A stretch of 64,000 nt of DNA from Nitrospira defluvii (GTDB lineage Bacteria; Nitrospirota; Nitrospiria; Nitrospirales; Nitrospiraceae), in NCBI GenBank assembly GCA_000196815.1, contig FP929003.1, positions 2,751,501 to 2,815,500 of the forward strand. The letters run 5' to 3'. The notes under the pieces are model-generated. The model saw only the letters and a program-made list of their open reading frames with translations. It was not told the DNA's origin and did no database searches. The translations under genes were made by a program, and so were the position numbers. Below are positions 16,279-27,496 of this stretch, piece after piece (the stretch's first letter is position 1; every line of letters begins with the position of its first letter).

Positions 16279-18668
16279 CGCACTCTCACCACTCCCACGG
16301 CTTCACCGGTTCCCTCCGGACTGTCGAGATCGTCATGCTTGGCCATCTGCAGGCGCAGCGACGACACTCCCGGAGATTTGGCGAGAAACGTCAATCGCAA
16401 CAGGCGCCCCTCATCTTTTGTGGCGCTTGCGGACCGATGCAGGCGCAATTCGATCAGGCCCTCGGTAGAGGACGGCGTCGCCGTTACTGCAGCTTTACCG
16501 GCTTCGGTCCCCAACACCTCGCCAAGGGTGGCATCCCGAAACTCAAGAATCTTCGGATCGAATTCCAGCGTAAAGGTCTCGGTATCCAACCCGCGGGCCT
16601 GTGTCGCCAACACGTCCACCCGTAATTCCTTATTCATTTGAGCCGTGACGTCTGCAGGCTGGAGCGCCAGCTGAAGTTCGAGCGGAACAAGATCGGCGCT
16701 CGCCCCCGCCCCCTTGGAATGTTTCGAGGCCCCTTTTTCTGCAAGCTTGCCGGAACCGCTCAACGTGGACAGTCGCGCCGAAATCTTTTTCGGCTGCATG
16801 GCGAACAGAGGCGACGTGGAGTAGACGGATTCCGTTCCGGACCAGAATGCTTGCCCCTGCGGACCCGGAAGCCGCAACGAATTCACGATATGCGGGGTGA
16901 TCGTCAGAATCACTTCCGTCGTCACCCGTTGAGTCTTGAATGAACTCAACAGATTGCCCAGGAACGGGATGTCACCGAGCCAGGGTATCGTCACCTTGGT
17001 TCGACGATCTTCTTCCTGCAGCAGTCCTCCCAGAACGATGGTTTCGCCGTCGCGCACATTCAACATCGTCTCGGCGGACCGGTTGCCGAACTTGAATTGT
17101 GTGATCGGGGGGGATTGCTGCAACAAAACGACATCGCCCAGGCGAATCACCTCGATCTTCATTTTCAACGCGAGTTCGTTTGCCAGGTGGATGTTCGGTT
17201 CAACCGTCAACTTGACGCCGGTGTCGCGAAACTCGATCGATGTCACGGTTGACGTCGTCGGAACGGCGCCCGTTGCGGCCTGCCCGGGCAACACGTTCGT
17301 AGTGGAGAGCAGGATCGGTTGCTTGTCCCCGATATTGACCTCGGCCTTCTTGTTGTTCAGCACACGCACTTTCGGTGCCGCCAGAGTCTTGGCGTCTGTG
17401 ACTTGCTTGAAAAAATCCAATTGCACATTGGTGGGAAGTTTGAACAGATAGCTGTCCTGTCCCAGGCTGGCCAGGTTCCGATACGTGAACTGTTGCGCGA
17501 TATCCCCGGCAATCGCTCCCGTAAATCCGGGCGGGATCAGCGCCGCACCGATTTGTTTGGGATACGACAATCCATAGGTCTGATCGACGGTGCGATTTAC
17601 TTCCAGTACTTCCACGTCGAAGAGGACCTCTGAATCTTCACGATCGTTCGCCTGGATAATTTTCTCCGCCAATTCCACCTTTTCCGGCTGGTCCCGAATA
17701 ACAATGGTATTCAGCGCTTCATTGCCATGAATGTGCTTCACATCCAGCATGGACTTCAGCAGCGCCACCATGTCCTTCGCCTTCGCGGACGATAGGTAGA
17801 ATGTCCGGATCATGAGGTCCTGATACTGTTCTTGCTTCTGTTTGGTGTTGGGGCTGATGATATAGAGCGTGGGGCCGGCCTTCTGGGCAAACAGACTGTT
17901 GCTGTTCAAAACCAGCGACAAGGCCTCATCGAACGGCTTGTCCTCCAACGAGATGGTGACGGGATCGTTGCGCACATCCTTGTCGAACACAAAATTAACA
18001 TGCGCCGCCTTCCCTAATGCCTCTACCACTTCCTTCAGCCCGGCATTGCGGAATTGCAACGTCACCGGCTGCTTCTGCCGGTCGTCGCGATCCACGGCAT
18101 GCTGTTCTGCCGAGAGCCTGGCCACGCCCTCCAGCGCTTCTTTATAGGTGGGATCGAGTTCCACGGCCCGCATATATACCGCCATGGCCTCACTCGTCCG
18201 ACCCAATTGCGCCAGACGCTCTGCCTCGCGATACCGCTCACGCGCTTCCTTGAGTCGCAAGGCTTCGGTCAATCCGGCCTCGTGTTCCTTGCTTGTCGGC
18301 TCGATCGTCAGGGCGCGTTTAAATTCTTCAGCGGCCTGATCGAACTGGTGGTCCTTCAGCAGCTGTCGGCCTCGCTCATCATGCGCCGCGGCTGCGCGCT
18401 CCCGGGCTACCGAGTATTTGTTTTGCAGTGACGGCTCAAACGGATCATCCTTGAGCGCCTGTCGATAGGCGACACTGGCCTCTTCCCAGTTTCCAGCCGC
18501 GAGATGCTGATCGCCGCGTTTGACGTCAGGAGAAGCAAACGTGCCACAACCGGTGATCAGGAGCCCACACATAATCCAGGCCGTCGAGCTCAGAACCCGA
18601 CAGCACCCATGGTCTCTCGTCTCAACGTGTGTCGTGCGGAAGGATGAACGCATAGATCGGATCAACAA
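16275..18668 (-). CDS. gspD: Outer-membrane secretin with N-terminal TPRs and C-terminal cohesin domain (GspD/PilQ family)
   Basis: Domains in order: lipoprotein signal with lipobox Leu-Ile-Thr-Gly-Cys41; TPR repeats ~45-190; STN/N0-like domain ~201-275; N1-type repeat ~285-345; secretin barrel ~350-598 with the signature 'VRDGETIVLGGLLQEEDRRT...IPWLGDIPFLGNLL' at 538-574; and a cohesin-type beta domain ~665-797 ('LRVDVLATQARGLDTETFTLEFDPKILEFRDATLGEVL'). The protein forms the exit pore in the outer membrane. At 797 residues it is longer than classic GspD because of both added ends. The start is TTG at 18668 with AGAGG 8 nt upstream; ATG at 18653 has no site. It heads the operon. Confidence 0.93.
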   Translation of the reverse strand: MLIRSMRSSFRTTHVETRDHGCCRVLSSTAWIMCGLLITGCGTFASPDVKRGDQHLAAGNWEEASVAYRQALKDDPFEPSLQNKYSVARERAAAAHDERGRQLLKDHQFDQAAEEFKRALTIEPTSKEHEAGLTEALRLKEARERYREAERLAQLGRTSEAMAVYMRAVELDPTYKEALEGVARLSAEQHAVDRDDRQKQPVTLQFRNAGLKEVVEALGKAAHVNFVFDKDVRNDPVTISLEDKPFDEALSLVLNSNSLFAQKAGPTLYIISPNTKQKQEQYQDLMIRTFYLSSAKAKDMVALLKSMLDVKHIHGNEALNTIVIRDQPEKVELAEKIIQANDREDSEVLFDVEVLEVNRTVDQTYGLSYPKQIGAALIPPGFTGAIAGDIAQQFTYRNLASLGQDSYLFKLPTNVQLDFFKQVTDAKTLAAPKVRVLNNKKAEVNIGDKQPILLSTTNVLPGQAATGAVPTTSTVTSIEFRDTGVKLTVEPNIHLANELALKMKIEVIRLGDVVLLQQSPPITQFKFGNRSAETMLNVRDGETIVLGGLLQEEDRRTKVTIPWLGDIPFLGNLLSSFKTQRVTTEVILTITPHIVNSLRLPGPQGQAFWSGTESVYSTSPLFAMQPKKISARLSTLSGSGKLAEKGASKHSKGAGASADLVPLELQLALQPADVTAQMNKELRVDVLATQARGLDTETFTLEFDPKILEFRDATLGEVLGTEAGKAAVTATPSSTEGLIELRLHRSASATKDEGRLLRLTFLAKSPGVSSLRLQMAKHDDLDSPEGTGEAVGVVRVR

Positions 18669-18683
18669 GATGGCAACCTCTTT

Positions 18684-18712
18684 GGTATATCAAACTGACA
18701 CAGACGCGACAA
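18684..18712 (-). promoter_or_regulatory. Candidate sigma-70-type promoter of the secretion operon
   Basis: On the minus strand TTGTCG (18707-18712) and TATACC (18684-18689) are 17 bases apart and lie just before the secretin start. Each matches 4 of 6 consensus bases. The position at the head of a long operon supports it; the match is modest and the implied leader would be very short. Confidence 0.3.
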
Positions 18713-18823
18713 TCAGTTTCTCGCTTTGGACGGCAAGTGCCATGCCATCGTCCCGCACCTCTTTCGGCAGATCTGTGACGAGGCATTAGTCGGTCAGCAC
18801 ATGGAGCCGGCGGAAGGGACTGC

Positions 18824-18848
18824 GAGGCCGGACGATTAGTCCGGCCTC
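18824..18848. terminator. Strong 10-bp hairpin between operons
   Basis: GAGGCCGGAC (18824-18833) pairs perfectly with GTCCGGCCTC (18839-18848) over a GATTA loop. It lies 86 bases after the end of the UDP-sugar dehydrogenase gene and upstream of the secretin promoter region, where that gene's transcript should end. No T tract follows on either strand, so it is a hairpin without the classic tail; termination or insulation is inferred from place. Confidence 0.5.
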
Positions 18849-18934
18849 AGGGAGAGGGAAGAATCACCAGTAGGATTTCGGCAGACACTCGGAAGCGCGG
18901 GTGGAAAGTCTCCGTCTGATGATGTCGACGCAGC

Positions 18935-20230
18935 CTAGAGCCTCCAATACTTGACCGATCCAGGCAAACTGTCCGGGCTCAGCACACTCTTCACGTCGAC
19001 CACCACATTATTCCGCTGCTTGCGCAAGGGCTTCAGCAGTTCTGAAACGCTCATCTGCATGTACTCCCGATGAGCCACGGCCAACACGATTCCGTCCAGT
19101 TGTTTGAGCTGATCCCAAGGCGAAAGGCGCAGGCCATACTCCCCCACCGCCTCTTCCGGTTCCGCTAGCGGATCGTGCACCACGACCTGAATGCCATATT
19201 CTTTCAGTTCGTTCACAATATCCGGCACTCGGCTGTTCCGTAAATCAGGAACATTTTCCTTGAAGGTCAGCCCCAGGACGCCGACGCGTAAGTCACTGAC
19301 GGGTCGTTCTACCTGGCTCAACAGCTTCACGGTCTGTTCGGCCACATACTTGCCCATGCTGTTGTTGATGCGTCGGCCGGCCAGAATCACCTCAGGATGA
19401 TATCCCACGGATTCTGCCTTAGCGGTCAGATAGTAGGGATCGACTCCGATGCAGTGCCCCCCGACCAGGCCTGGGCTGAATTTGAGGAAATTCCACTTGG
19501 TTCCCGCCGCCTCCAGAACGGATCTGGTATCGATTCCCAAGCGATGGAAAATCAGCGCCAGCTCGTTCATCAGCGCGATATTCAGATCTCGTTGGGTGTT
19601 TTCGATCACCTTCGCCGCTTCAGCCACCTTGATACTGGAAGCCCGATGAATTCCGGCCTTCACCACCATGGCATATGTCTGCGCGACAATCTCCAGGGAC
19701 TCCTCATCCTGGGCCGAAACGACTTTGATGATTCGTTCCAGCGTATGTTCCTTGTCTCCCGGATTGATGCGCTCGGGCGAATATCCGATTTTGAAATCAA
19801 TGCCGCTCTTCATTCCGGATGCTTTCTCAAGTATCGGTAGGCAGTCTTCCTCTGTCGCACCAGGGTAGACCGTTGACTCATAGACAACGATGGCTCCGGG
19901 AGAGAGATTGGAGCCGATCAGTTCCGACGCCTTTTTCAAGGCGGTCAGATCCGGCTGGAGCGCCTCGTTAATAGGGGTCGGGACGGCAACAATGATAAAA
20001 TCGGCGGCTTTGAGATCACTGGGCTCGGAAGTGTACCGAACGCGACTGGCCTTTAAATCTTTAGATGACACCTCTCCGGTCCGATCAATTCCTTTGCGCA
20101 GCTCATCGACCTTGGCCCTGTTGATATCAAACCCGATCACCGGTGCAGATTTACCGAACGCCACCGCGATCGGCAATCCCACATACCCCAACCCCACGAC
20201 TGCAATCTGCCGCTGCATCTTCTTCGCCAT
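18935..20230 (-). CDS. Nucleotide-sugar 6-dehydrogenase (UDP-HexNAc type, TviB/WbpO-like)
   Basis: The enzyme oxidises C6 of a UDP-sugar to the uronic acid in two NAD-dependent steps, supplying an acidic sugar for the polysaccharide. The N-terminal Rossmann motif is GLGYVGLP (13-20), the catalytic Cys260 sits in Gly-Gly-His-Cys-Ile-Gly-Val-Asp-Pro, and Lys207 and Asn211 are in 'AKVIENTQRDLNIALMNE', typical of the TviB/WbpO branch rather than UDP-glucose dehydrogenase. Substrate choice (GlcNAc or GalNAc form) is inference. The ATG at 20230 with GGGGAG upstream is preferred over the longer frame from 20308. It is transcribed away from the acyltransferase. Confidence 0.93.
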   Translation of the reverse strand: MAKKMQRQIAVVGLGYVGLPIAVAFGKSAPVIGFDINRAKVDELRKGIDRTGEVSSKDLKASRVRYTSEPSDLKAADFIIVAVPTPINEALQPDLTALKKASELIGSNLSPGAIVVYESTVYPGATEEDCLPILEKASGMKSGIDFKIGYSPERINPGDKEHTLERIIKVVSAQDEESLEIVAQTYAMVVKAGIHRASSIKVAEAAKVIENTQRDLNIALMNELALIFHRLGIDTRSVLEAAGTKWNFLKFSPGLVGGHCIGVDPYYLTAKAESVGYHPEVILAGRRINNSMGKYVAEQTVKLLSQVERPVSDLRVGVLGLTFKENVPDLRNSRVPDIVNELKEYGIQVVVHDPLAEPEEAVGEYGLRLSPWDQLKQLDGIVLAVAHREYMQMSVSELLKPLRKQRNNVVVDVKSVLSPDSLPGSVKYWRL

Positions 20231-20515
20231 GTCACTCCCCTCGTCAGTCATCGCCGCCACGTCACCGATGTCGTAAAAAAGAATGGCAGAATATCTCCCA
20301 TCCGTCAACGATTTCTGGAGACAAAGAGAAGATAGTGAGAATACCGTCCGGCGTAAACCATCGACTGAATCTCAGCGTTTGGGTTGATTTGCAGGTGACT
20401 CAGCAGATATACCTTTAGTGCCTCGCTTTCATCAAACCGGAGGTGGCCGGACTAGCCTGCACCAACCAGGCTCAATCCTGAGCCCAACCATGACACCATC
20501 TATGATCGAAGCAGC

Positions 20516-21712
20516 ATGAGATCTTCATCTGGAGAGCACTATCTTGCTCTCGACCACGTCAGAGCACTGGCAGCCCTTCTGGTCTTCACGTGGCACTTTA
20601 CGCACGCGTCGACCGGGTTTCCGATCACCTTTGACTACTCCCCCCTCCTGTTCCCGTTGTCTGTGCTAGATGAAGGGCATACAGGCGTTGCCCTTTTTAT
20701 GACCCTTAGCGGCTACTTGTTCGCAAAATTGCTTCAGGGAAAAACTATCGACTACAAGGCATTTCTTTGGAACCGAGCCATCCGCCTACTGCCGTTGCTT
20801 GCTGTCGTACTTCTCGCTAATGGGGCGTATTTAGTGATTAGAGGGAAAACTACTCTCGTTGATTATGCGCACACTATTGCAGAAGGCCTCATCTTCCCCT
20901 CGCTACCTAATGGAGGATGGTCAATCACCGTTGAATTTCACTACTATTTGATTTTGCCCCTATTCCTTTACATGGTTAGGAAATCGAAGTGGTTACCAGT
21001 TTCTATCATTCTCAGCTCCATAATTGTGCGCACCTTGGCATATGGGAAGGCAGGAGAGGTCCAATCCTTGGCCTACTGGACTATTGTCGGTCGCATAGAT
21101 CAGTTCGCCCTGGGCATGCTAGCATTTCAGCTGCGATCATTCGCTGCCAAACGCCACGGTTTCGTAGCTTTCTACCTCATCTCGTTTTTGCTGTTCTACT
21201 GGTATTTTGATGCTCAGGGGGGCTTTATGGCAGCCCCTTCTTACCCCTCCCCCAGTCGGCTTTGGATAATTCTTCCGACGGTCGAGGGACTCAGCTATGC
21301 GGTAGGTATCGCATGGTACGACAGCTCATTTTCACCATCGAACGAGGGCTTTTCAAGATATGTGGGGTATGCGGGTGCCTACTCCTACTCGATCTATCTT
21401 CTGCACTACAACGTGGTTTTTCGCGCCGCCAGATTCATCAACGACCACATCATGGACCTGTCCAATTTCTATCTGGCCTGTGCATGGTCCGCCGTCTGCT
21501 TTCTAGCAATGATACCCATTGGCTATCTCAGCTTTCGGTTCATCGAACTTCCGTTTCTTAAACACAGGAAGCGGTATGTAAATTCCTCCTCCAAAAACGT
21601 GATATTAAACGATAACCTCCCGCGGTTTGATCCAACTACCAAGGCTAGACCACGTCGCACTGGACATTCGCCACTTCCTGCAACCGCACCTGGAACTCAC
21701 GACCGATTGTAA
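20516..21712 (+). CDS. Membrane acyltransferase, OafA/YrhL-type (acyltransferase family 3)
   Basis: About ten hydrophobic helices are spread over residues 12-360. The N-terminal motif 'LALDHVRALAALLVFTWHFTH' contains the Arg and His conserved in this family, thought to be catalytic. Such enzymes transfer acetyl or other short acyl groups across the inner membrane to surface glycans. The last ~45 residues are polar and variable. The gene is flanked by the IS5-type element whose left end begins 62 bases after the stop. Its base composition is lower in GC than the secretion operon, which may point to transfer or relaxed constraint. It is alone on the plus strand. Confidence 0.9.
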   Translation: MRSSSGEHYLALDHVRALAALLVFTWHFTHASTGFPITFDYSPLLFPLSVLDEGHTGVALFMTLSGYLFAKLLQGKTIDYKAFLWNRAIRLLPLLAVVLLANGAYLVIRGKTTLVDYAHTIAEGLIFPSLPNGGWSITVEFHYYLILPLFLYMVRKSKWLPVSIILSSIIVRTLAYGKAGEVQSLAYWTIVGRIDQFALGMLAFQLRSFAAKRHGFVAFYLISFLLFYWYFDAQGGFMAAPSYPSPSRLWIILPTVEGLSYAVGIAWYDSSFSPSNEGFSRYVGYAGAYSYSIYLLHYNVVFRAARFINDHIMDLSNFYLACAWSAVCFLAMIPIGYLSFRFIELPFLKHRKRYVNSSSKNVILNDNLPRFDPTTKARPRRTGHSPLPATAPGTHDRL

Positions 21713-21773
21713 GCTGTCTTTGACGATGGCTCCGTTCTGAGACGGTTATTAACCGGAGCAGAGGGCATCTTAG

Positions 21774-23089
21774 CAGGCTGCGGAAAAACTCTTGAGTCTG
21801 TCTCTTTCCTGGAGTAGGTAGAGTGGAACTCTTTTCCCCTCACGCCAGGAGGATTGCGATGCGTGGTCAGGATACCCAACAAGCCGGCCTGTTTAGTTAT
21901 TTGTCGCCCGAGAAATGAGTGCCGGCGACGCACCCTCTGCGACCGATCCGGCAATACGTCGATACCGCGTTGCCTGCCCTCGCTTCTCAGCTGGCGACCC
22001 TGTATGCCCACATGGGCCGGCCTTCGATTGCCCCGGAAAAGCTCCTGCGTGCCCTGTTGCTCCAGGTGCTCTACAGCCTCCGCAGTGAACGGCTCCTGAT
22101 GGAGGAGTTGCAATACAACCTGCTGTTTCGTTGGCTTGTGGGGCTCGATTTGGATGCGCCCGTGTGGGATGTCACCGTCTTCACGAAGAATCGGGATCGT
22201 TTGTTAGAGGGCGAAGTGGCCACCGCATTCTTCAAGGAGGTGCTCGCGCAAGCCAAGGCCCAGCGCCTGTTGTCCGACGAGCATTTCACCGTTGATGGGA
22301 CGCTGATCGAAGCCTGGGCGGGCCAGAAGAGCTTCAAGCAGAAAACCCCTGCCGCGCCCATACCCCCGCCGGAGGATCCGGGCAATCCCAGCGTGGACTT
22401 TCGGGGCGAGCGGCGGACGAATGCCACACACGTCTCGACGACCGATCCGGAGGCTCGGCTGTACAAGAAGGCGGCGGGCCAGGAGGCCAAGCTGTGCTTC
22501 TTGGGGCATGTGCTGATGGAGAATCGACATGGACTGGTGGTGAACACGCGCCTCACCCCGGCCACCGGTACGGCGGAACGGGAGGCGGCCGTCGCCTTCC
22601 TGGAGGCTCGGCCCACGCCACGCCGGATTACGCTGGGTGGCGATAAGAACTATGACACCCACCAGTTCGTGCAAGATCTGCGAGCATTGCAGGTCACGCC
22701 CCATGTGGCCCAACACACGACGAACCGTGCCAGTGCGATTGATGGCCGGACCCCGCGGCATCCCGGCTACGCGATCAGTCAACGAAAGCGCAAACGGGTT
22801 GAAGAGGTCTTCGGCTGGTTGAAGACGGTCGGGCTGTTGCGCAAAGTGAAACTGCGTGGAGTGCAGCGGGTAGGCTGGTTGTTCACCTTCGCGGCGGCGG
22901 CGTACAACCTGGTGCGGATGCGTAATCTTCTGGAGGCCGCGACATGAGCCGACAGGGTCGCCACGCGCCCCGTCTCCCCCAGCGGGCGGTCGTGGTGGAA
23001 AGCTACCCGGCCTGGATGGGGTTCGAAGCCAATCTTGACCGAACGTGGGAGGCTGCCGTCGCCTTCACGTCGCGTTTTTCCGCAGCCTG
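21774..23089. mobile_element. IS5-family insertion sequence, 1316 bp, with 4-bp target repeat
   Basis: Terminal inverted repeats CAGGCTGCGGAAAAAC (21774-21789) and its exact complement (23074-23089) bound the element. TTAG flanks it on both sides (21770-21773 and 23090-23093), fitting the YTAR target duplication known for the IS5 group. Inside are a DDE transposase with a premature stop and a small second open frame. The perfect ends and intact duplication show a fairly recent insertion. It ends 21 bases before the IS3-type element. Confidence 0.93.
21859..22947 (+). pseudogene. IS5-family transposase with in-frame TGA at codon 20
   Basis: Translation from the ATG at 21859, which has a strong AGGAGG site, gives 'MRGQDTQQAGLFSYLSPEK', the usual N-terminus of these transposases. 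Codon 20 (21916-21918) is TGA where Arg is expected, and the frame goes on directly with GTG (21919) for the remaining 342 residues: DUF772-like N-terminal domain, then DDE domain with Asp in 'TVDGTLIEAW', Asp in 'GGDKNYDT' and Glu in 'RVEEVFGWLK'. One base change from CGA would explain it. Either the gene is dead, or translation restarts at the GTG, giving a protein that lacks only the first 20 residues. Confidence 0.85.
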
Positions 23090-23093
23090 TTAG
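22944..23093 (+). CDS. Small open frame inside the IS5 element (49 residues)
   Basis: It starts at an ATG overlapping the transposase stop (ATGA) and runs through the right inverted repeat; its stop TAG (23091-23093) is formed by the duplicated target bases. The product begins Met-Ser-Arg-Gln-Gly-Arg-His and is basic at the start. It may be a chance frame in GC-rich DNA; the 4-nt overlap is the only sign of use. No family recognised. Confidence 0.3.
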   Translation: MSRQGRHAPRLPQRAVVVESYPAWMGFEANLDRTWEAAVAFTSRFSAAC

Positions 23094-23160
23094 AGGTGGC
23101 CCCGGTTGGTTGGACAGCCTATTGCCATTCTTAAGTGGCGGGTGCCTGGCGGGGTACTGA

Positions 23161-23610
23161 TTACGCGGCCGTGAGCCGTGTCGTCAGGTTGTCATAGTAC
23201 ACCTGGTCGGGCGTCTTGCAGTCAAGCGCCTGATGCGGCCGGGTCTGACTGTAGGATGTCAGGTAGCGCTCCAAGCCCTGGCGGCTGCATTGACGGTGTC
23301 GTATGCGTGCAAATAGACCTCCACGTATTTAATGCTCTTCCAGAGTCGCTCGACGAACACGTTGTCTCGCCCACACCCTTTTCCGTCCATGCTGATCTGG
23401 ATGCCGTGCTGGGTGAGCAGCCCAGCGAACTCGTGGCTGGTGAATTGGTACCCTTGGTCAGTATTGAAGATAGTCGGAAGGCCGTGCCGGATAATCGCCT
23501 CCTGCACCGCGTCCAGACAGAAATCAGTCGTGAGCGTGTTGGAGAGTCGCCAGCCCAGCACCCGGCGACTGGCCCAGTCAAGCACGGCGAACAAATAGAC
23601 GAAGCCCCGT
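23161..23610 (-). pseudogene. IS3 orfB (integrase), C-terminal piece after the IS21 insertion
   Basis: Joining 25870-25886 (Tyr-Ile-Pro-Met-Ala) to 23610 downward gives 'YIPMARGFVYLFAVLDWASRRVLGW', the classic IS3 integrase. The DDE Asp in 'NTDQGYQFTS' and Glu in 'VFVERLWKSIKYVEVYLHAY' follow. A single-base frameshift near 23285 then splits off the tail 'QGLERYLTSYSQTRPHQALDCKTPDQVYYDNLTTRLTAA', which ends at TAA 23161-23163. The gene was already broken apart from the two insertions. Confidence 0.88.
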
Positions 23611-23690
23611 GTCAATCATCAGCCGAAGTGGACCCTTTTGTTCTGATGTGAAATTGACCCCTCCCCGGGTTGACGGTACATCTGGTTGCG

Positions 23691-25789
<2,099 letters not shown>

Positions 25790-25950
25790 ATGTCTCCTCT
25801 CCTGGTGATGGAGAGGGGTTCATTTCACATGATGACAGGAGTCAATTTGGCATGATTACTGACACCCCGTGCCATCGGAATATAGGGGTTTGAGTAGGAC
25901 ATGCGCGCCATTCCGGTCTTGCGACCAGCGGTTTCGCACGCCCTCTCGCC

Positions 25951-25986
25951 GAACCGGACATGCACCTTTCGCTATGCATCCGGCTC
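25951..25986 (-). ncRNA. Group II intron domain V
   Basis: The minus strand folds as GAGCCGGA/TCCGGTTC lower stem, a 2-nt bulge, a TGCAT/GTGCA upper stem and a GAAA-type loop. This is the catalytic hairpin of group II introns with the AGC triad at its base. It lies ~65 bases from the 3' end of the intron, as expected. Confidence 0.88.
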
Positions 25987-27496
25987 TCCAGTAAACGTGG
26001 TGAAGTCAGGATGTTGCATCCACCCCCGCTTGTAGCGCTCGACCTTGAGCAACGACATCTGAAATTGCTCGCAACCATCTTCTTGCCATACCCGACGCGT
26101 GCGGCGGATACAACTTGGACGGCGGTGGCGTAACAGCGTGCGTGGGCCTTCGGGTACTTCTTGCGCATCCATCGCCAGAGTCGGTCGCCGACATACCAGT
26201 CCAGATTTGACAGGATGTCTTTGGCTCCGGTGCAGTGACGATAGAAGTGGGCCCACCCACGCAGGATGGGGTTGAGTTTCTGGAGAAGTGCGATCAATGG
26301 CAGTGGTGTGGTGGCTCGTCCAGTGAGTTGCTTGACCGTGTACCGCAGGTCGGCAACCTTCTCCTTCGGAACCTCGATGCGCGGTGTCCATCCGTACCGC
26401 GTATCCCATCGCATTCTGACCCGGTGTCCAAGGAACTCGAACCCCTCGGTCAGAGGAGTGATGCGCGTCTTTTCGGGTGAGAGAGTCAACCCCATGCCTT
26501 GCTGCAGCACGGTCGCCAACTCCTCCCGTTCGGCGGCTGCATCCTCTGCAGCACCACTGACCAGGACGATAAAGTCGTCGGCATAGCGGACCGGGAAATA
26601 CACGGCTCGGCCCGCTCGGCGGTCGGAGGAACGTGCCTCCATCGCCGCCGTGATGCCATCGCAACTCCCTCGCGCCCTGCGCTTGGTCTGATGATTGACA
26701 GAGCGATGTTGGCAAGCAAGGGCGAGATGATGCCGCCCTGCGGGGTGCCAGCTTCGGTTCGCAGGAACTGCTCTTCCGAGAGTGCCCCGGCTTTCAGGAA
26801 CTGCACCAGCAATCGATTCACCCTGCGATCCACGCAGTGCTGACGAACATGGTTCATCAGCAGGTGGTGGTCGATATGCTCGAAGCAGCCCTTGATGTCC
26901 CCCTCGACCACCCATTGATACGGGGTGTCGTGACGCTTTCCGTCTCGTTTGCTTGTCTTGCGTGGCCGCGTGGCCATGCGAATATGCTCGAGTGCGCCGT
27001 GGCAGCCTCGACCCGGACGGAATCCGTACGAGACATGCCAGAAGCGTGCTTCGAGTATGGGCTCCAGAAACTGCTTGATCGCCGCTTGCACGACGCGATC
27101 AGTGACCGTGGGAATTCCCAAGGGTCGGAATTGCCCTGGTTTGCCCGGCTTGGGGATGAGTTTGCGCCGGCACGGGCTCGGCGCGTAGGCGCCGCTCCTG
27201 AGTGATCGGTGCAATTCCCCCACATACGCGCCTTCACCCTGTTGCTGGCGAATGCTGCCCACGGTCATCCCGTCGATACCTGGGGTGCGCTACCCTTTGT
27301 TCCGGGCCACGCGATCCCAGGCGCACCGCAGGCTACGGAGATCTGTCATCCAGTTCCATAGTTCGCGATAGGCCTCGCCGAGATGCTGTTGACTCCACTG
27401 ATACAGCGTTCGTTGCACGCCGAGTAGCCACACCGTATCGGTGTGAAGATCCGAGTCCACGGATCGTTCCTCCGGTTTCAAACGCATATCGCTCAC
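25972..27496 (-). pseudogene. Group II intron reverse transcriptase/maturase, broken
   Basis: The N-terminal piece (27496 down to 27290) ends '...CAWDRVARNKG' at an in-frame TAG (27290-27292), after which 'RTPGIDGMTVGS' continues in the same frame. The RT domains follow ('YGFRPGRGCHGALEHI', 'VVEGDIKGCFEHIDHH', 'GTPQGGIISPLLANIALS') until a frameshift near 26690. The next frame holds the catalytic YADD box ('VRYADDFIVLVSG') and domain X ('LNPILRGWAHFYRH'). A last frameshift near 26085 separates the tail ending 'HPDFTTFTGEPDA'. No C-terminal endonuclease domain is present. The repaired protein would be about 505 residues. Confidence 0.9.

Noticed and set aside
18725-18760. Possible sigma-54 promoter (TGGCAC next to TTGC) before the secretin gene
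   Set aside because: The two boxes touch, so the GG-to-GC spacing required for -24/-12 is not met.
25842-27268. Reading the reverse transcriptase pieces as separate genes
   Set aside because: The pieces follow one another as parts of one RT-maturase; stops and frameshifts explain the breaks. The last piece even runs through domain V into the IS21 end.
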